Shown: positions 35,515-44,628 of the stretch, piece by piece
Layout: every line of letters begins with the position of its first letter
Position numbering within the stretch: the first letter of the stretch is position 1
Assembly (NCBI RefSeq): GCF_003815715.1
Contig: NZ_CP033922.1
Location: forward strand, 310,001 to 374,000
Length of the DNA stretch: 64,000 nt
Source: Chryseobacterium sp. G0162
Lineage (GTDB): Bacteria > Bacteroidota > Bacteroidia > Flavobacteriales > Weeksellaceae
Reading direction: 5' to 3'
Program-made: the position numbers and the translations under genes
The notes under the pieces: model-generated
The model's database searches: none
Told to the model about the DNA's origin: nothing
Seen by the model: the letters and a program-made list of their open reading frames with translations, nothing else

Positions 35515-36303
35515 TTATCGGGTTAGAGAAAATATTAAAGTAGCAACTCCAAGCGCAGTGGCAATAATCTGAAAAGTTAATCCCCTGTTAGGGTTTGAAT
35601 TAGCCTGAACCTGTTTATTTCTGTCAGGTTCTACATACAGAACATCATTCTGTTTCATATAATAATAGGGTGAAGAAACTATATCCGATCTGGAGAGATC
35701 AAGATTTATTACTTGTTCTAATCCATTGTCTCCCGTACGAATCAGTTTTACTTTTTTACGATCTCCAAAGTCAGTCATATCACCAGCGAGACTTAATGCC
35801 TGAAAAATATTAAGCTTTTGCGTTGTACTTTCTTTCTGCCCAGGTACTTTGACCTCCCCTAAAACACTGACATTGAAATTTTTTAAATTTATCGTTACCA
35901 AAGGATCTGTGAGGTACTTTTTCAAAAGTGATTCCAGGTGATCTTTAAGCTGAACTTTGCTCAGACCTTTTGTGTAAACATTTCCCAGAACAGGAAAATT
36001 AATATTACCATATTCATCAACAAGATATTCACTTGGCTGTACATATTGGTTTAAACCTGTTGCTGTCTCACTACCTACTTTATTTATTGTATTCAAATTA
36101 AAAGGTTTTACTGCATTCTCATCCATGGCGGAAACTAAAATTAGCAGTACATCCCCCTCCTGAATATTCAATCCTTTAAACTTAGCTTGTACAATTTGTT
36201 CCTCCATCTGATTGTCAGACATATAAACCATGTTTTGCTTAGGCTTACATGATAAAACAATAAATGAAAGAAGGAAAAGGTAATTAATGATTGTCTTCTT
36301 CAT
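35515..36303 (-). CDS. outer-membrane polysaccharide export lipoprotein (Wza-like)
   Basis: 262 residues. The lipobox is FIVLSC with Cys19. A polysaccharide-export domain (IQEGDVLLILVSAMDENAV, VDEYGNINFPVLGNVYTKGL) and one SLBB domain (VSVLGEVKVPGQKESTTQ, about 145-162) follow. A C-terminal hydrophobic segment (GLTFQIIATALGVATLIFSL) is typical of Bacteroidota members. The protein forms the outer-membrane exit of the Wzc-linked conduit. The short gap to Wzc and the 72-base gap after the dehydratase support a single operon. Confidence 0.92.
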   Translation of the reverse strand: MKKTIINYLFLLSFIVLSCKPKQNMVYMSDNQMEEQIVQAKFKGLNIQEGDVLLILVSAMDENAVKPFNLNTINKVGSETATGLNQYVQPSEYLVDEYGNINFPVLGNVYTKGLSKVQLKDHLESLLKKYLTDPLVTINLKNFNVSVLGEVKVPGQKESTTQKLNIFQALSLAGDMTDFGDRKKVKLIRTGDNGLEQVINLDLSRSDIVSSPYYYMKQNDVLYVEPDRNKQVQANSNPNRGLTFQIIATALGVATLIFSLTR

Positions 36304-36375
36304 AGTCCTATTAAAATATTAAGGTGATAGAATGTTTTTGAGTGTATTTTAGAAGAGTGAATTCCTTATACTCCT

Positions 36376-38328
36376 TTAAGAAGTCGTATTTTTGAAATTG
36401 GAAATATCCTTATCCAGAATTTCAAACTCTGAATTGTTACTTTTAAACTCAGGCACTATAGTTTTAAGTATTTTTACAACGCATAACTGATCTTCTTTTA
36501 ATGCAGCAGAAATTAACTTTTTACTTAAAGTGTCTATTTGGTTAAATTCCATTGAATAGTCCTTACATATCAAGATTTTCTCATGGTAGGTTGGCATTGT
36601 CATCGTATTATTACTCAACAGCTCCTCGTATAGCTTTTCGCCGGGTCGCAAACCAATGAATGTAATTTTCACATCCACATCAGGTGTAAAACCAGATAAT
36701 CTGATCATTCTTTTTGCCAAATCTAGAATTCTGACAGGTTCTCCCATATCAAATACATAAATTAATCCACCACTTCCCATTGTATTTGCCTGAAGAACTA
36801 ATTCACAAGCTTCTGAAATGGTCATGAAATAACGAATAATATCAGGATGGGTAATCGTTACAGGCCCGCCTTTTTCAATCTGTTTTCTGAAATGGGGAAT
36901 CACAGATCCATTTGAACCAAGGACATTTCCAAAACGGGTAGTAATAAATTGAGTTATATTATCAGGAGTGTTTTGCAGTGATTGAACAAAGAGCTCAGCT
37001 GTTCTTTTAGAAGCTCCCATTACGTTAGATGGATTTACTGCTTTGTCAGTAGAAACCATTACAAATCGATTAACTTTATAATTCTTTGCCAAAAGAGCCA
37101 GATTTTTGGTACCTAATACATTGACAAATATTGCTTCCTGCGGGTTTTCTTCTATCAGGGGTACATGCTTATACGCAGCAGCATGATACACCATATCAAA
37201 GCTGTATTTCTCAAATATTTTGTTCAATGTACTTCGATTTGAAATGTCCGCTAAAATAAATTCAAACTTTTGTCCAGGAAATAAGTCTTGTAAATCAAGC
37301 TTTAGCGCATATAATGGTGATTCAGCTTGGTCAATAATTACAATAATTGATGGTTTATATAGTGAGAGCTGCCTGACAATTTCACTTCCTATGGAACCCG
37401 CACCACCAGTAACTAATATATTTTTTTCAAAATGAAATTCCTTTACTTTCTCTCGTTCAATATAAATGGGTTTCCGATCCAACAAATCCTCAATCTGTAA
37501 CTCGCCAATTCCCTCAACCATATTACCGACACCGGCTTCATAAAGTAAATTAGATTTTAAAATCCTTAAGTCATAATCCAGCGCCAATGTCATCCATTCT
37601 TCTAACTCTTGTTTTTTTAAAGTTTCATGAGTAAGAAGCAGAGCATCCAGATCGTGGATTATCTTCTTGTTTTTAAGAAACTGATCTTTATGAATTATCC
37701 TACGTCCTAATACTGATACATATACTGAATCTGACCTATTTGTCACAAAGCACTCAAGCCTATAGGAGTGATTAGAATTATGCATAATTGCAGCTGCAAT
37801 TGCTACCGACTCTTCTCCTACTCCAATCACTGCAATTTTAGTTTTTGCTAAATCCTCTTGAATATCTTTCAAAGCATAAAATAGGTATCTTGAAATCATC
37901 CTAAAAAAGAACATCAGAGATACAGAAATCAAAAAATACAGGAATAAATAAGAATTGAAATAAATTGATTTTCCTAATACGAAATTTGATATGGAATTAG
38001 CCAACAAAAAAAATAAAAAAGTACTTCCCGACGCTGCTAAAATTCTCAAAAAATCAATTAAAGTAGTATACCTAATAATACCTGCATATGTTTTAAATAG
38101 TAAGATAAACACCAAATTTACAACCAGCAATACACTTCTTTCATCAATCACATAATCTTGAAAACTAACTTTTACATTTAGGTTCAACAAGAACAAATGT
38201 GAAAGCAGCATAGAAAATAGAATAATTACCACATCAATAAAAAGAACCAACCACCTTGGAATGTATCTTAAATACGAAACTTTAAAAATGTGCTTTTTAC
38301 TAAAAAAAATAGTACCAATCCCTCTCAA
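36376..38328 (-). CDS. membrane-bound nucleotide-sugar 4,6-dehydratase/epimerase (CapD/WbpM/PglF family)
   Basis: 650 residues. Four membrane helices in the first 145 residues and a CoA-binding-like domain (IAVIGVGEESVAIAAAIM) precede an extended SDR domain from about residue 300. Its NAD motif is VTGGAGSIGSEIV, the catalytic region VSTDKAVNPSNVMGASKR, and GDNF-type closing segments are RPGEKLYEELL. Family members convert UDP-GlcNAc to UDP-4-keto-6-deoxy sugars, the first step toward bacillosamine, QuiNAc or FucNAc. It is the first gene of the long operon. The aminotransferase that would follow is not in the window. Confidence 0.92.
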   Translation of the reverse strand: MRGIGTIFFSKKHIFKVSYLRYIPRWLVLFIDVVIILFSMLLSHLFLLNLNVKVSFQDYVIDERSVLLVVNLVFILLFKTYAGIIRYTTLIDFLRILAASGSTFLFFLLANSISNFVLGKSIYFNSYLFLYFLISVSLMFFFRMISRYLFYALKDIQEDLAKTKIAVIGVGEESVAIAAAIMHNSNHSYRLECFVTNRSDSVYVSVLGRRIIHKDQFLKNKKIIHDLDALLLTHETLKKQELEEWMTLALDYDLRILKSNLLYEAGVGNMVEGIGELQIEDLLDRKPIYIEREKVKEFHFEKNILVTGGAGSIGSEIVRQLSLYKPSIIVIIDQAESPLYALKLDLQDLFPGQKFEFILADISNRSTLNKIFEKYSFDMVYHAAAYKHVPLIEENPQEAIFVNVLGTKNLALLAKNYKVNRFVMVSTDKAVNPSNVMGASKRTAELFVQSLQNTPDNITQFITTRFGNVLGSNGSVIPHFRKQIEKGGPVTITHPDIIRYFMTISEACELVLQANTMGSGGLIYVFDMGEPVRILDLAKRMIRLSGFTPDVDVKITFIGLRPGEKLYEELLSNNTMTMPTYHEKILICKDYSMEFNQIDTLSKKLISAALKEDQLCVVKILKTIVPEFKSNNSEFEILDKDISNFKNTTS

Positions 38329-38485
38329 CTTGAATATTTATCAGATTAAATTGACAAAACAGCCATATACCCCTTTTTGTGTTATATCGTCACTTAATGA
38401 CAGAAAACAATACGCTTGACTTATCACTAAAGTCCTCGTATTTCAATCGGTATAATAAAGTGTGCATTATCTAAAATTATATTAG

Positions 38486-38493
38486 CAAAATTA
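38486..38493 (-). promoter_or_regulatory. candidate -7 box of the polysaccharide operon
   Basis: On the minus strand TAATTTTG, matching TAnnTTTG, 158 bases upstream of the dehydratase start. That would leave a leader of about 150 bases. No clear -33 element is visible. Confidence 0.45.
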
Positions 38494-38635
38494 GATTTAA
38501 AGGAAGCTGCGTTAATTATGTATTTTATTCCATTAGTTGCTTAAATTATCTAACTAAAATGCATGAATTTAATTTTAATACTATGATTTTGTATCACTTT
38601 ATTAATTATGCGTTTATAATATCTATTACCGATAA

Positions 38636-38666
38636 AAAAAGTACTGTCTTAAAGCCAGTACTTTTT
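38636..38666. terminator. bidirectional hairpin terminator
   Basis: AAAAAGTACTG (38636-38646) pairs with CAGTACTTTTT (38656-38666), an 11-bp perfect stem with A and T tails. It separates the HTH gene at 38867 from the polysaccharide operon promoter. Confidence 0.8.
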
Positions 38667-38866
38667 CTTATCATATCATGGGTATTACCATATGAACCGC
38701 ATGATTGTATTTCCTCCACAGCCAGGAACAATTTTCTTTAACTTTTCAAGTTTCTTAAGGACAGTATATATCACATAAATTACCAAACACAAAATATAGA
38801 TATGCAAAAGAATTATCATTCATTAATAGTCATTGCTTATCCTAAAAATAATAACAAACATACATT

Positions 38867-39208
38867 TCACTTTCCCATGTAATAAATAACCAAAACATTA
38901 TTAAAGGCTTTTAGGTTATGGATCAGTTGACCGTTGAAACTATACCTAATCAGCTGATGAACATCTGACAATTTATAATATAGCTTTCCACTGATTTTAT
39001 AGTAAGGGAGCATCTTATTCGATCTGTACCTTTGAAGCGATATTGAACTTATCTTAAGGAACTGAAGTACATCCCGGTTATCAGGCAATTGCTCACCATC
39101 AATTGAAAAAATTTCATTTTGTTTCGAGTTTATTTCTTCATGAAGAATATCAAATCTGGTCATAATTTTCTCCATCCATCTGATAAATTCCATTCTTTCA
39201 ATATTCAT
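38867..39208 (-). CDS. excisionase-like helix-turn-helix protein (HTH_17 type)
   Basis: 113 residues. The segment DNRDVLQFLKISSISLQRYR followed by SNKMLPYYKISGKLYYKLSD and VHQLI (about 43-87) is the MerR-like winged HTH of the HTH_17/Xis family, common in Bacteroidota mobile elements next to RteC and integrases. Here it stands upstream of the polysaccharide operon on the same strand, with a terminator between. It could be a leftover recombination-directionality factor or a regulator of the operon. The C-terminus is slightly hydrophobic and unusual. Confidence 0.75.
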   Translation of the reverse strand: MNIERMEFIRWMEKIMTRFDILHEEINSKQNEIFSIDGEQLPDNRDVLQFLKISSISLQRYRSNKMLPYYKISGKLYYKLSDVHQLIRYSFNGQLIHNLKAFNNVLVIYYMGK

Positions 39209-39432
39209 AATTCAAATTTTTTTCAATATCAACAGTTATCTTAATCAAGAATTTTTTCGAGATTTTTATTCAAAAATTCTAAAAACAAGTTTCTTTTATA
39301 TTTTCTGTTTTTTATATACCAAATTATTTGATAAATATTTCCCAGATAAAGGTTCAATGTTTTTTCCGCCTGCTGTACAATCTCAATAAAATTAATGATA
39401 CTTATCTAAGCATTTACATTTTTAGAAAAAAA

Positions 39433-39454
39433 CCAACGGAACGGATTCCGTTGG
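39433..39454 (-). terminator. hairpin terminator, minus strand
   Basis: CCAACGGA (39433-39440) and TCCGTTGG (39447-39454) form a perfect 8-bp stem. On the minus strand TTTTTTTCT follows. Confidence 0.75.
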
Positions 39455-39584
39455 ACTATCACCAAAAAACTTAGCCACATACAGACATGTGACCACTTGT
39501 TAAACAAGCCAAAACTAAGGCAATATCATGATACAACGGTTTACAATATTATTCCACTATATGTTAGATTTATTCAAAAAAAAT

Positions 39585-39608
39585 GCTTTTCAGGACTTCC
39601 TGAAAAGC
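39585..39608 (-). terminator. hairpin terminator, minus strand
   Basis: GCTTTTCAGGA (39585-39595) and TCCTGAAAAGC (39598-39608) form a perfect stem. On the minus strand ATTTTTTTTG follows. It is the nearer terminator for the rteC remnant. Confidence 0.8.
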
Positions 39609-39823
39609 AAAGTAAAAAAACAAGTGATAAAAAAGTTAGCTGGTCTCTTTTTTTATAAAAAAACTACATTAAAAATTTCAAAACTCCGGCAGAATTAATA
39701 AATAATAACTAAAAACCCTTTTCTGCCGAAAATGAAACCAACCTAAGCACATTCTAAACGAATGTTAAACATATTGTAAACTTAATAAACAATTTCCCCA
39801 AAAAAACATATCAAAACCATTCA

Positions 39824-40111
39824 TTAATTGTTCATTTTATAACTAGATCTATATCTCAATGAAAGTATCTGCCTGGTCCGTGTAATTCCTGCTTTCCCAT
39901 TCGATACACTACGGGAAATATGGAGGGCGTAAATTAGTTCAATAAGAGCGTTCTTTGAATCTGTCCAGGAAAATTCAGCATCTTCATTGATATCTAGGAC
40001 TTCATTTTCCTGATAGGCAGGTTTGGTAAATTTTGAGGACAAATATGCTTGAAGTAGATCGTATGAAATTATTCGCGCAACTTTATAATCATAAAACGTT
40101 GAAATTTGCAA
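39824..40111 (-). pseudogene. rteC: C-terminal half of a split rteC gene, also frameshifted
   Basis: The frame has no ATG and follows a TGA. It reads ISTFYDYKVARIISYDLLQ, then FSWTDSKNALIELIYALHIS and NGKA. These are the DYKVA and W-T-SK-LIELIYALH signatures of the RteC C-terminal domain. After NGKA the family pattern continues in another frame (ELHGPGRYF, a stop, then DIDL) and the end is lost. The N-terminal half lies on the same strand at 55954-56466 and ends where this half begins. RteC controls excision of CTnDOT-type elements. This copy is dead. Confidence 0.75.
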
Positions 40112-40213
40112 TATTCAAATAAATTGTAAATTAAATGAATAGATGACCACTCAAGCAATCTTTTATATATCGATACAGTTAGTAATCTTAATTAGTGTTG
40201 TTCCTATATAGTT

Positions 40214-41056
40214 CTAAGGTAATGGATGTGAAATAATATCTAAAACTGTATCAGCTGAAGTCCCTCCAAATATAGCACTGATACCTCTTTGATCATCGGC
40301 ATACACCACTGCATTTAGGCTAACAGTGTAGGTTCCTGGTGCCAAATTCAAAACTCGCTGCCCATTTACTTGAAATATTCCAGTTGTATAGTCATTTCCT
40401 GAACTTGAGAATGGAATTGCCGATCTGAATATTACCACATTATTATAACTTGGACCTGTCATTAAAATATTGGTACCTATAAGCTTACTGGTTCCATCAT
40501 TTATAAGTTGATGATTAGCATATCTAACATTTTCTACTGGTACTGAACTATTAAAACTAACAATAGAATTCCTTGTAAGAGTAAAAGTTCTTGTAACTAA
40601 AGTTGTTGTTCCAACTGTCTCATTAGCAGAAATAACTTCAACAGAATTACCATTACTCGCATTACCTTTTACTCCACCTCCAAGAATAGTTGCATATTGG
40701 CTAAACATCCTTATCCATTGTCCATCTGGCCCTCTTGTAGAATCGAAATGATAATATCCCTTTTCACGTATATTTACAGTTCTTGTACTAGTATTGTCCT
40801 CCGTAAGAGGATTTGTTACATAAACTATTATTCCATCCTGTGCTGCATTATAAACATTATCTTTATCTTTTAACTGTTGTCCAGTCAGTCTTGGAGCAAT
40901 GACTCCATCAACTTTTGATGAATTACTGGCATCGCCCACTACATCAAGAGTCCCTTTCGGTTCCACTGTATTTACACCTACTTGTCCAAATGCAATGCTA
41001 TAAAACAATAACGTTAAAAAGAAGAAAGTGTTTTTTAATTTAATTTCTTTTATCAT
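40214..41056 (-). CDS. exported VGVNT-type surface protein
   Basis: 280 residues from the ATG at 41056. The signal peptide TFFFLTLLFYSIAFG is followed by QVGVNTVEPKGTLDVVG, the N-terminal tag of a large family of flavobacterial cell-surface or secreted proteins. VDGVIAPRLTGQQLKDKD and YNAAQDGIIVYVTNPL are shared almost exactly with the paralog at 46282. The C-terminal half is beta-rich and ends in TVLDIISHPLP, also as in the paralog. No catalytic motif is visible. It has its own promoter at 41078. Function in adhesion or as a surface coat is a guess. Confidence 0.8.
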   Translation of the reverse strand: MIKEIKLKNTFFFLTLLFYSIAFGQVGVNTVEPKGTLDVVGDASNSSKVDGVIAPRLTGQQLKDKDNVYNAAQDGIIVYVTNPLTEDNTSTRTVNIREKGYYHFDSTRGPDGQWIRMFSQYATILGGGVKGNASNGNSVEVISANETVGTTTLVTRTFTLTRNSIVSFNSSVPVENVRYANHQLINDGTSKLIGTNILMTGPSYNNVVIFRSAIPFSSSGNDYTTGIFQVNGQRVLNLAPGTYTVSLNAVVYADDQRGISAIFGGTSADTVLDIISHPLP

Positions 41057-41077
41057 TTTAATTGTATTTATTATGGA

Positions 41078-41085
41078 CAAATTTA
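41078..41085 (-). promoter_or_regulatory. -7 box of the VGVNT gene at 40214
   Basis: On the minus strand TAAATTTG, a perfect -7 element 22 bases before the ATG at 41056. It lies inside a longer in-frame extension and so supports the shorter start. Confidence 0.6.
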
Positions 41086-41320
41086 GAACCAGTTCCAAAA
41101 AAAGACTAACCTATATTATTCTATCAGTTATTTAAAGTATTCTAAATATTTTATATTCTCTGATCTATAAACATAAAAAGTTAGATTCCCGTGTAAGTTT
41201 GCAAATGCAATGTTAACTTTCAAATAATAATAACAAAATAGCTAATTGAAGTTCAGAAACTATTTCAAAAAGGCTATTTGGAACTCCATTTATCCCCATC
41301 TGAAGGTGTTTTAACAGCAA

Positions 41321-41670
41321 TTAGACACCCTTAAGCGTTTCCTTTGCGTGTAAGCAGAATTTATATGCGTAATCCTTGAAAAAATATTTTTGCTTTTCCT
41401 GGTCATAATCGAAAAATACTTCTGAAGATCCATAATATGACCACTGTAAACTTCTTTAGGATACCGAATATTGGTGCGATAGATCTTTTCAAATGCAATA
41501 TGAATATCTTTCTCGGTGAACTTATCGTCAACAAACTCCTTATTGATTATTTGCTCGTAAATTATTACAATGGTCATTCCTACCTCTTTTGGTGGGAATA
41601 GAAGTTTATATGTTTCGTTCTCATCTAGAACGGTGACAAAATTAAAATCGGATTTTAAAGAATCACTCAA
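41321..41670 (-). pseudogene. frameshifted, truncated gene of an unnamed family
   Basis: ATG at 41670 reads DSLKSDFNFVTVLDENETYK, LLFPPKEVGMTIVIIYEQII and so on to DLQKYF, then nonsense to 41311. A shift at that point restores FDYDQEKQKYFFKDYAYKFC and LHAKETLKGV with TAA at 41321-41323. The restored text is clearly protein, with helical, acidic-aromatic composition. I do not recognise the family. The short length suggests loss of the C-terminal part as well. It lies between a VGVNT gene and the HTH module. Confidence 0.6.
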
Positions 41671-41966
41671 ATGGCTAAAAAATATTAAAATAGATTACTC
41701 AAATTGTTATCTAACAAATAGATTAAAAACGATATGCAATTTATTATGATTATCCGTTTTAATTATCCATGAAATTTAAGTAAAGAGAAACCGAATCTAT
41801 AATCTAATTAACATTAATTTCCACTAATTAGAAGAAGTATTAGCAGCATTATAATAACCTATGCACTTAGGGAAGTTAAATGAAACAGCAGCTTGAATTT
41901 GATCAAGCTGCTGCTATATATTCTTAGACCAAGCATTTAATTACCTTAGTTCATTTTATACTGATA

Positions 41967-42284
41967 TTAATAACGATACTTTCTTTTCCAGGCAGTTACT
42001 GTATTCCTACTCAGCTTGTATATCTCTGCCAATTGAGTATTGCTGAGCTTAGATTTTAGCTGATGATTAAGGATTTCTTTGATCGCTTTTTCATCGTAAG
42101 ACTTGAATTTCTGACTTTCAGGTTGATATCCGAATATAATCGTATTTAATTCAACAACATCCAGTACAGAAAGCTTTTTCTTTTCCAGAATATTACTGCA
42201 GCGATGCTTCTTTTCAGGATGCTTCATCTCTATAATATCAGCAAAAATTTTTCTATAATTTGGACCCTGTGCCAGTGATTTCAT
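41967..42284 (-). CDS. HTH protein B of the two-gene module, copy 2
   Basis: 105 residues, homologous over its length to the gene at 20014: PNYRKIFADIIEMKHPEKKH, KKKLSVLDVVELNTIIFG, then the HTH YDEKAIKEILNHQLKSKL and LAEIYKLSRNTVTAWKRKY. It starts eight bases after the stop of protein A and is the last gene of an AraC-A-B operon. As in copy 1 there is no catalytic domain. Its conservation with diverged DNA suggests selection on a function, most likely DNA binding together with protein A. Confidence 0.78.
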   Translation of the reverse strand: MKSLAQGPNYRKIFADIIEMKHPEKKHRCSNILEKKKLSVLDVVELNTIIFGYQPESQKFKSYDEKAIKEILNHQLKSKLSNTQLAEIYKLSRNTVTAWKRKYRY

Positions 42285-42292
42285 GGTGGTTC

Positions 42293-42724
42293 TTATTTAT
42301 CGTTATACTTGTCGAGCCATTTATACAAGGTTGTTTTGGGTATCCTGTATTCATCGATGAGCTGCTGCTTTGTTTTCTGTCCTGAGTTGATGAGGTCGAT
42401 AATAAAATCTATAATCTCCTTGGTGTAAATGTTTTTTCTAAACTTAGGAAGAGCAGAGCTTTTATTATTCTTCCTTATCTCATCCTCCTGTCTCTTTTGG
42501 GGTGCATATAAAATAAGGTGCTGAGAATAAATCCGAAAAAAATCATATTCAAGAATCTTAGACCACATCAAAAGGGTGCCAGTTGGTAATTCATCCTGTA
42601 CAAGCATTTCCTGGATCTTTTCTTCACTTCTATTGAAAAACTTTGTGAGACGATCCATTTCAACGTCATCTTCTTTTATCTTTTGTTCAATACAGCTGCC
42701 TATGTGGATGTCTTTAAATATCAT
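42293..42724 (-). CDS. HTH protein A of the two-gene module, copy 2
   Basis: 143 residues, homologous to the gene at 19565: FKDIHIGSCIEQKIKEDD, DELPTGTLLMWSKILEYDFF, RIYSQHLILYAP, a basic linker, and the second HTH EYRIPKTTLYKWLDKYN. The IHIGSCI start followed by EYDFFRIYSQ resembles flavobacterial XRE regulators, and the rest resembles transposase HTHs. It starts 15 bases after the AraC gene at 42740, so the three form one transcription unit, whereas in copy 1 the AraC gene is divergent. Confidence 0.78.
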   Translation of the reverse strand: MIFKDIHIGSCIEQKIKEDDVEMDRLTKFFNRSEEKIQEMLVQDELPTGTLLMWSKILEYDFFRIYSQHLILYAPQKRQEDEIRKNNKSSALPKFRKNIYTKEIIDFIIDLINSGQKTKQQLIDEYRIPKTTLYKWLDKYNDK

Positions 42725-42739
42725 TTTTATTACTGATTA

Positions 42740-43606
42740 CTATTTTACTACCCGTACACCATAGAGGGACCGAAACCTTTTAGGTGTTAACCCTGTATGC
42801 TTTTTTATAAAACCTGAAAAGTGGCCATAATTGTTAAAATTAAAATCAAAAGCGAGGTCTTTCAAAGGTTCCTGATCTACCATTAATTTGTATTTTAACT
42901 TTTCCATCGTTTGACCTTCTATAATTTCTGATGCCGTTCTGCCAAGATATTTTTTGCAGAGAATATTGAGATAGTTGGAATTAATTCTCAGCTGCTCTGC
43001 ATAATACTTCTTGCTCCTTTCCTGGCTGAAATTTTTATTTAACAAAAGCATGAAATCAAACAATATAGGATGGTTTTCATACACCTTAGAATATTCCTCA
43101 TTCTTCTGTATTTCATTGAAGATTTCTCTGGCTATGATCTTCATTTTAGAATATATAATTTCACTCATCACCGGCGAAGGAGTAATAAGTTCATCCCTAA
43201 TGTATTTAAATTCATGCACCAGACGATGAAACACACTTCTCTCCATATCGATGACGGGCCTTTTTTTGTAGATGAAAACCGGTAGCTGCATCAGTCCGCC
43301 AAGACGTTCAAAAATATCGCCACTGATAAATAACTGATATATCCCATGATCACTTTGATAATCCCAATGATGTACCTGTCCCGGATATACCATGTGAAGT
43401 TGGGTACCCTGTATTATATATTCCTTACCATCGATAATATGTTTCCCTTCGGCAGATTCGAATAAAATCAATGAAAAGAAGTCATGGCTAATGGGATAAT
43501 ATAAAGGACATAATCCTTTTGGCTGATGAAAAACAATATTATGGTACATCTGCAGCCTGTCTTGTATTTCTCTAAAGCGTTGAATCGGAACATTTTTCTC
43601 AATCAT
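42740..43606 (-). CDS. AraC-family regulator of the PGQxHxW group, operonic with the HTH module
   Basis: 288 residues from ATG 43606. A start three codons upstream is possible. The cupin half contains LFESAEGKHIIDGKEY and VYPGQVHHWDYQ (about 78-89), matching the group motif. The HTH half has KYYAEQLRINSNYLNILCKK and LKDLAFDFNFNNYGHFSGFI, ending HTGLTPKRFRSLYG. It heads an operon with the two HTH genes downstream, which ties this AraC subgroup to the module. Its targets may be the neighbouring VGVNT genes. That is inference from position only. Confidence 0.88.
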   Translation of the reverse strand: MIEKNVPIQRFREIQDRLQMYHNIVFHQPKGLCPLYYPISHDFFSLILFESAEGKHIIDGKEYIIQGTQLHMVYPGQVHHWDYQSDHGIYQLFISGDIFERLGGLMQLPVFIYKKRPVIDMERSVFHRLVHEFKYIRDELITPSPVMSEIIYSKMKIIAREIFNEIQKNEEYSKVYENHPILFDFMLLLNKNFSQERSKKYYAEQLRINSNYLNILCKKYLGRTASEIIEGQTMEKLKYKLMVDQEPLKDLAFDFNFNNYGHFSGFIKKHTGLTPKRFRSLYGVRVVK

Positions 43607-43734
43607 CACAAACATATTTATTGATTAATCTTGCCGAAATCGTCATGACTTCAGACAACAAATTTGTCCTTATCACCAACCGGATAAGAATATGCTTCTC
43701 AGAATCGAAATCTTAATGGAAAACTTAGTTTTTA

Positions 43735-44628
43735 TTATGATAGGTCTTCAGATATTGTAGTCGAAATATCAGTACCCATATATTTATTTTGAAAATCTTT
43801 TGGCGTCAGACCAGTATTCTTCTTAAAGAATGTATGAAAACTACTGACCGATCTAAAGTGCATCAACGTTGCTAATTCTTTTATTGATAAATTAGAAGCT
43901 ATCAAATATTGTTTGATTTCAGCTAATAACTCCCTATTAATGATCGCAGTAGCTGTTTTATCCAGGTGCTTATTGCAAAGGATGTTTAAATAATTGGTGG
44001 TTACCGCCAATTCGTCTGCATAAAATTTCACATCTCTGTGTTCCCTGAAATTTTCAAACACCAAGGTAATAAATCTTGAAAGCAGACATGCGGAGTCCAT
44101 ACGTTTTTCATAATGCATCTTGTAAATTTCCCTACTGAGCATCAGCATAATCACCTTAAGCCTGAATTCAGCAGTCAGTAGACCTCCTTGTCTGTCTTCA
44201 AGTTCCTCTGCAATATTCATAAACTCATACTTGAATTTTTCAAAGCTTTCCTCTGTTAAAGTAATTGCTCCCACTTTCATGTAGTGTGAAAATGGATATT
44301 TCAGATAACTTCCAAAGGTTTCGAATACCGTCTCTGAAAGGTGTAATGTATCAATTTCAAGACCCTTATCCTCATTTAGGGCCCAATTACTATCCTGTCC
44401 AGAAAAAACAAAATGCAGTTGCTTTTCATGAACATCTTTTGGTTTACCATCTATCACATGACTTCCAACCCCTTTACCTACCAGAAACATAGAAAATGCT
44501 CTTTCTTCAACTCCACCCTCCATATGATCTTTACCAATATTCAGGTAAGAAACAATTCCTGGATCCGCTGCATTATAATTAAGGTGTTGGGAATGGTTAT
44601 TATTATAAGAACTGAATGATCGTTGCAT
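43735..44628 (-). CDS. AraC-family regulator of the same group (variant motif)
   Basis: 297 residues. The sensor domain carries KGVGSHVIDGKPKDVHEKQL and FVFSGQDSNWAL, a variant of PGQxHxW in which Pro and His are replaced. The DNA-binding domain has VKFYADELAVTTNYLNILCN and IKELATLMHFRSVSSFHTFF, ending TGLTPKDFQNKY. The change of the histidine could alter ligand or metal binding. It lies 119 bases upstream of the AraC gene at 42740 on the same strand, without a visible terminator between. Confidence 0.85.
   Translation of the reverse strand: MQRSFSSYNNNHSQHLNYNAADPGIVSYLNIGKDHMEGGVEERAFSMFLVGKGVGSHVIDGKPKDVHEKQLHFVFSGQDSNWALNEDKGLEIDTLHLSETVFETFGSYLKYPFSHYMKVGAITLTEESFEKFKYEFMNIAEELEDRQGGLLTAEFRLKVIMLMLSREIYKMHYEKRMDSACLLSRFITLVFENFREHRDVKFYADELAVTTNYLNILCNKHLDKTATAIINRELLAEIKQYLIASNLSIKELATLMHFRSVSSFHTFFKKNTGLTPKDFQNKYMGTDISTTISEDLS

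Larger units (their letters stand above)
38329..38866. other. operon leader and promoter region
   Basis: About 540 bases with no convincing gene. It holds the candidate promoter of the polysaccharide operon (38486) and a strong bidirectional hairpin (38636). The rest is AT-rich. Confidence 0.5.
39209..39823. other. gene-free stretch holding two minus-strand terminators and a hairpin
   Basis: About 615 bases with no credible frame. Besides the two terminators listed separately, a wide-loop inverted repeat CGGCAGAA / TTCTGCCG stands near 39684-39729. The terminators show that transcription from the damaged rteC gene once ended here. Confidence 0.5.

Noticed and set aside
38559..38741. 60-codon plus-strand frame
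   Set aside because: It reads straight through the perfect bidirectional terminator at 38636-38666 and has no protein-like pattern.
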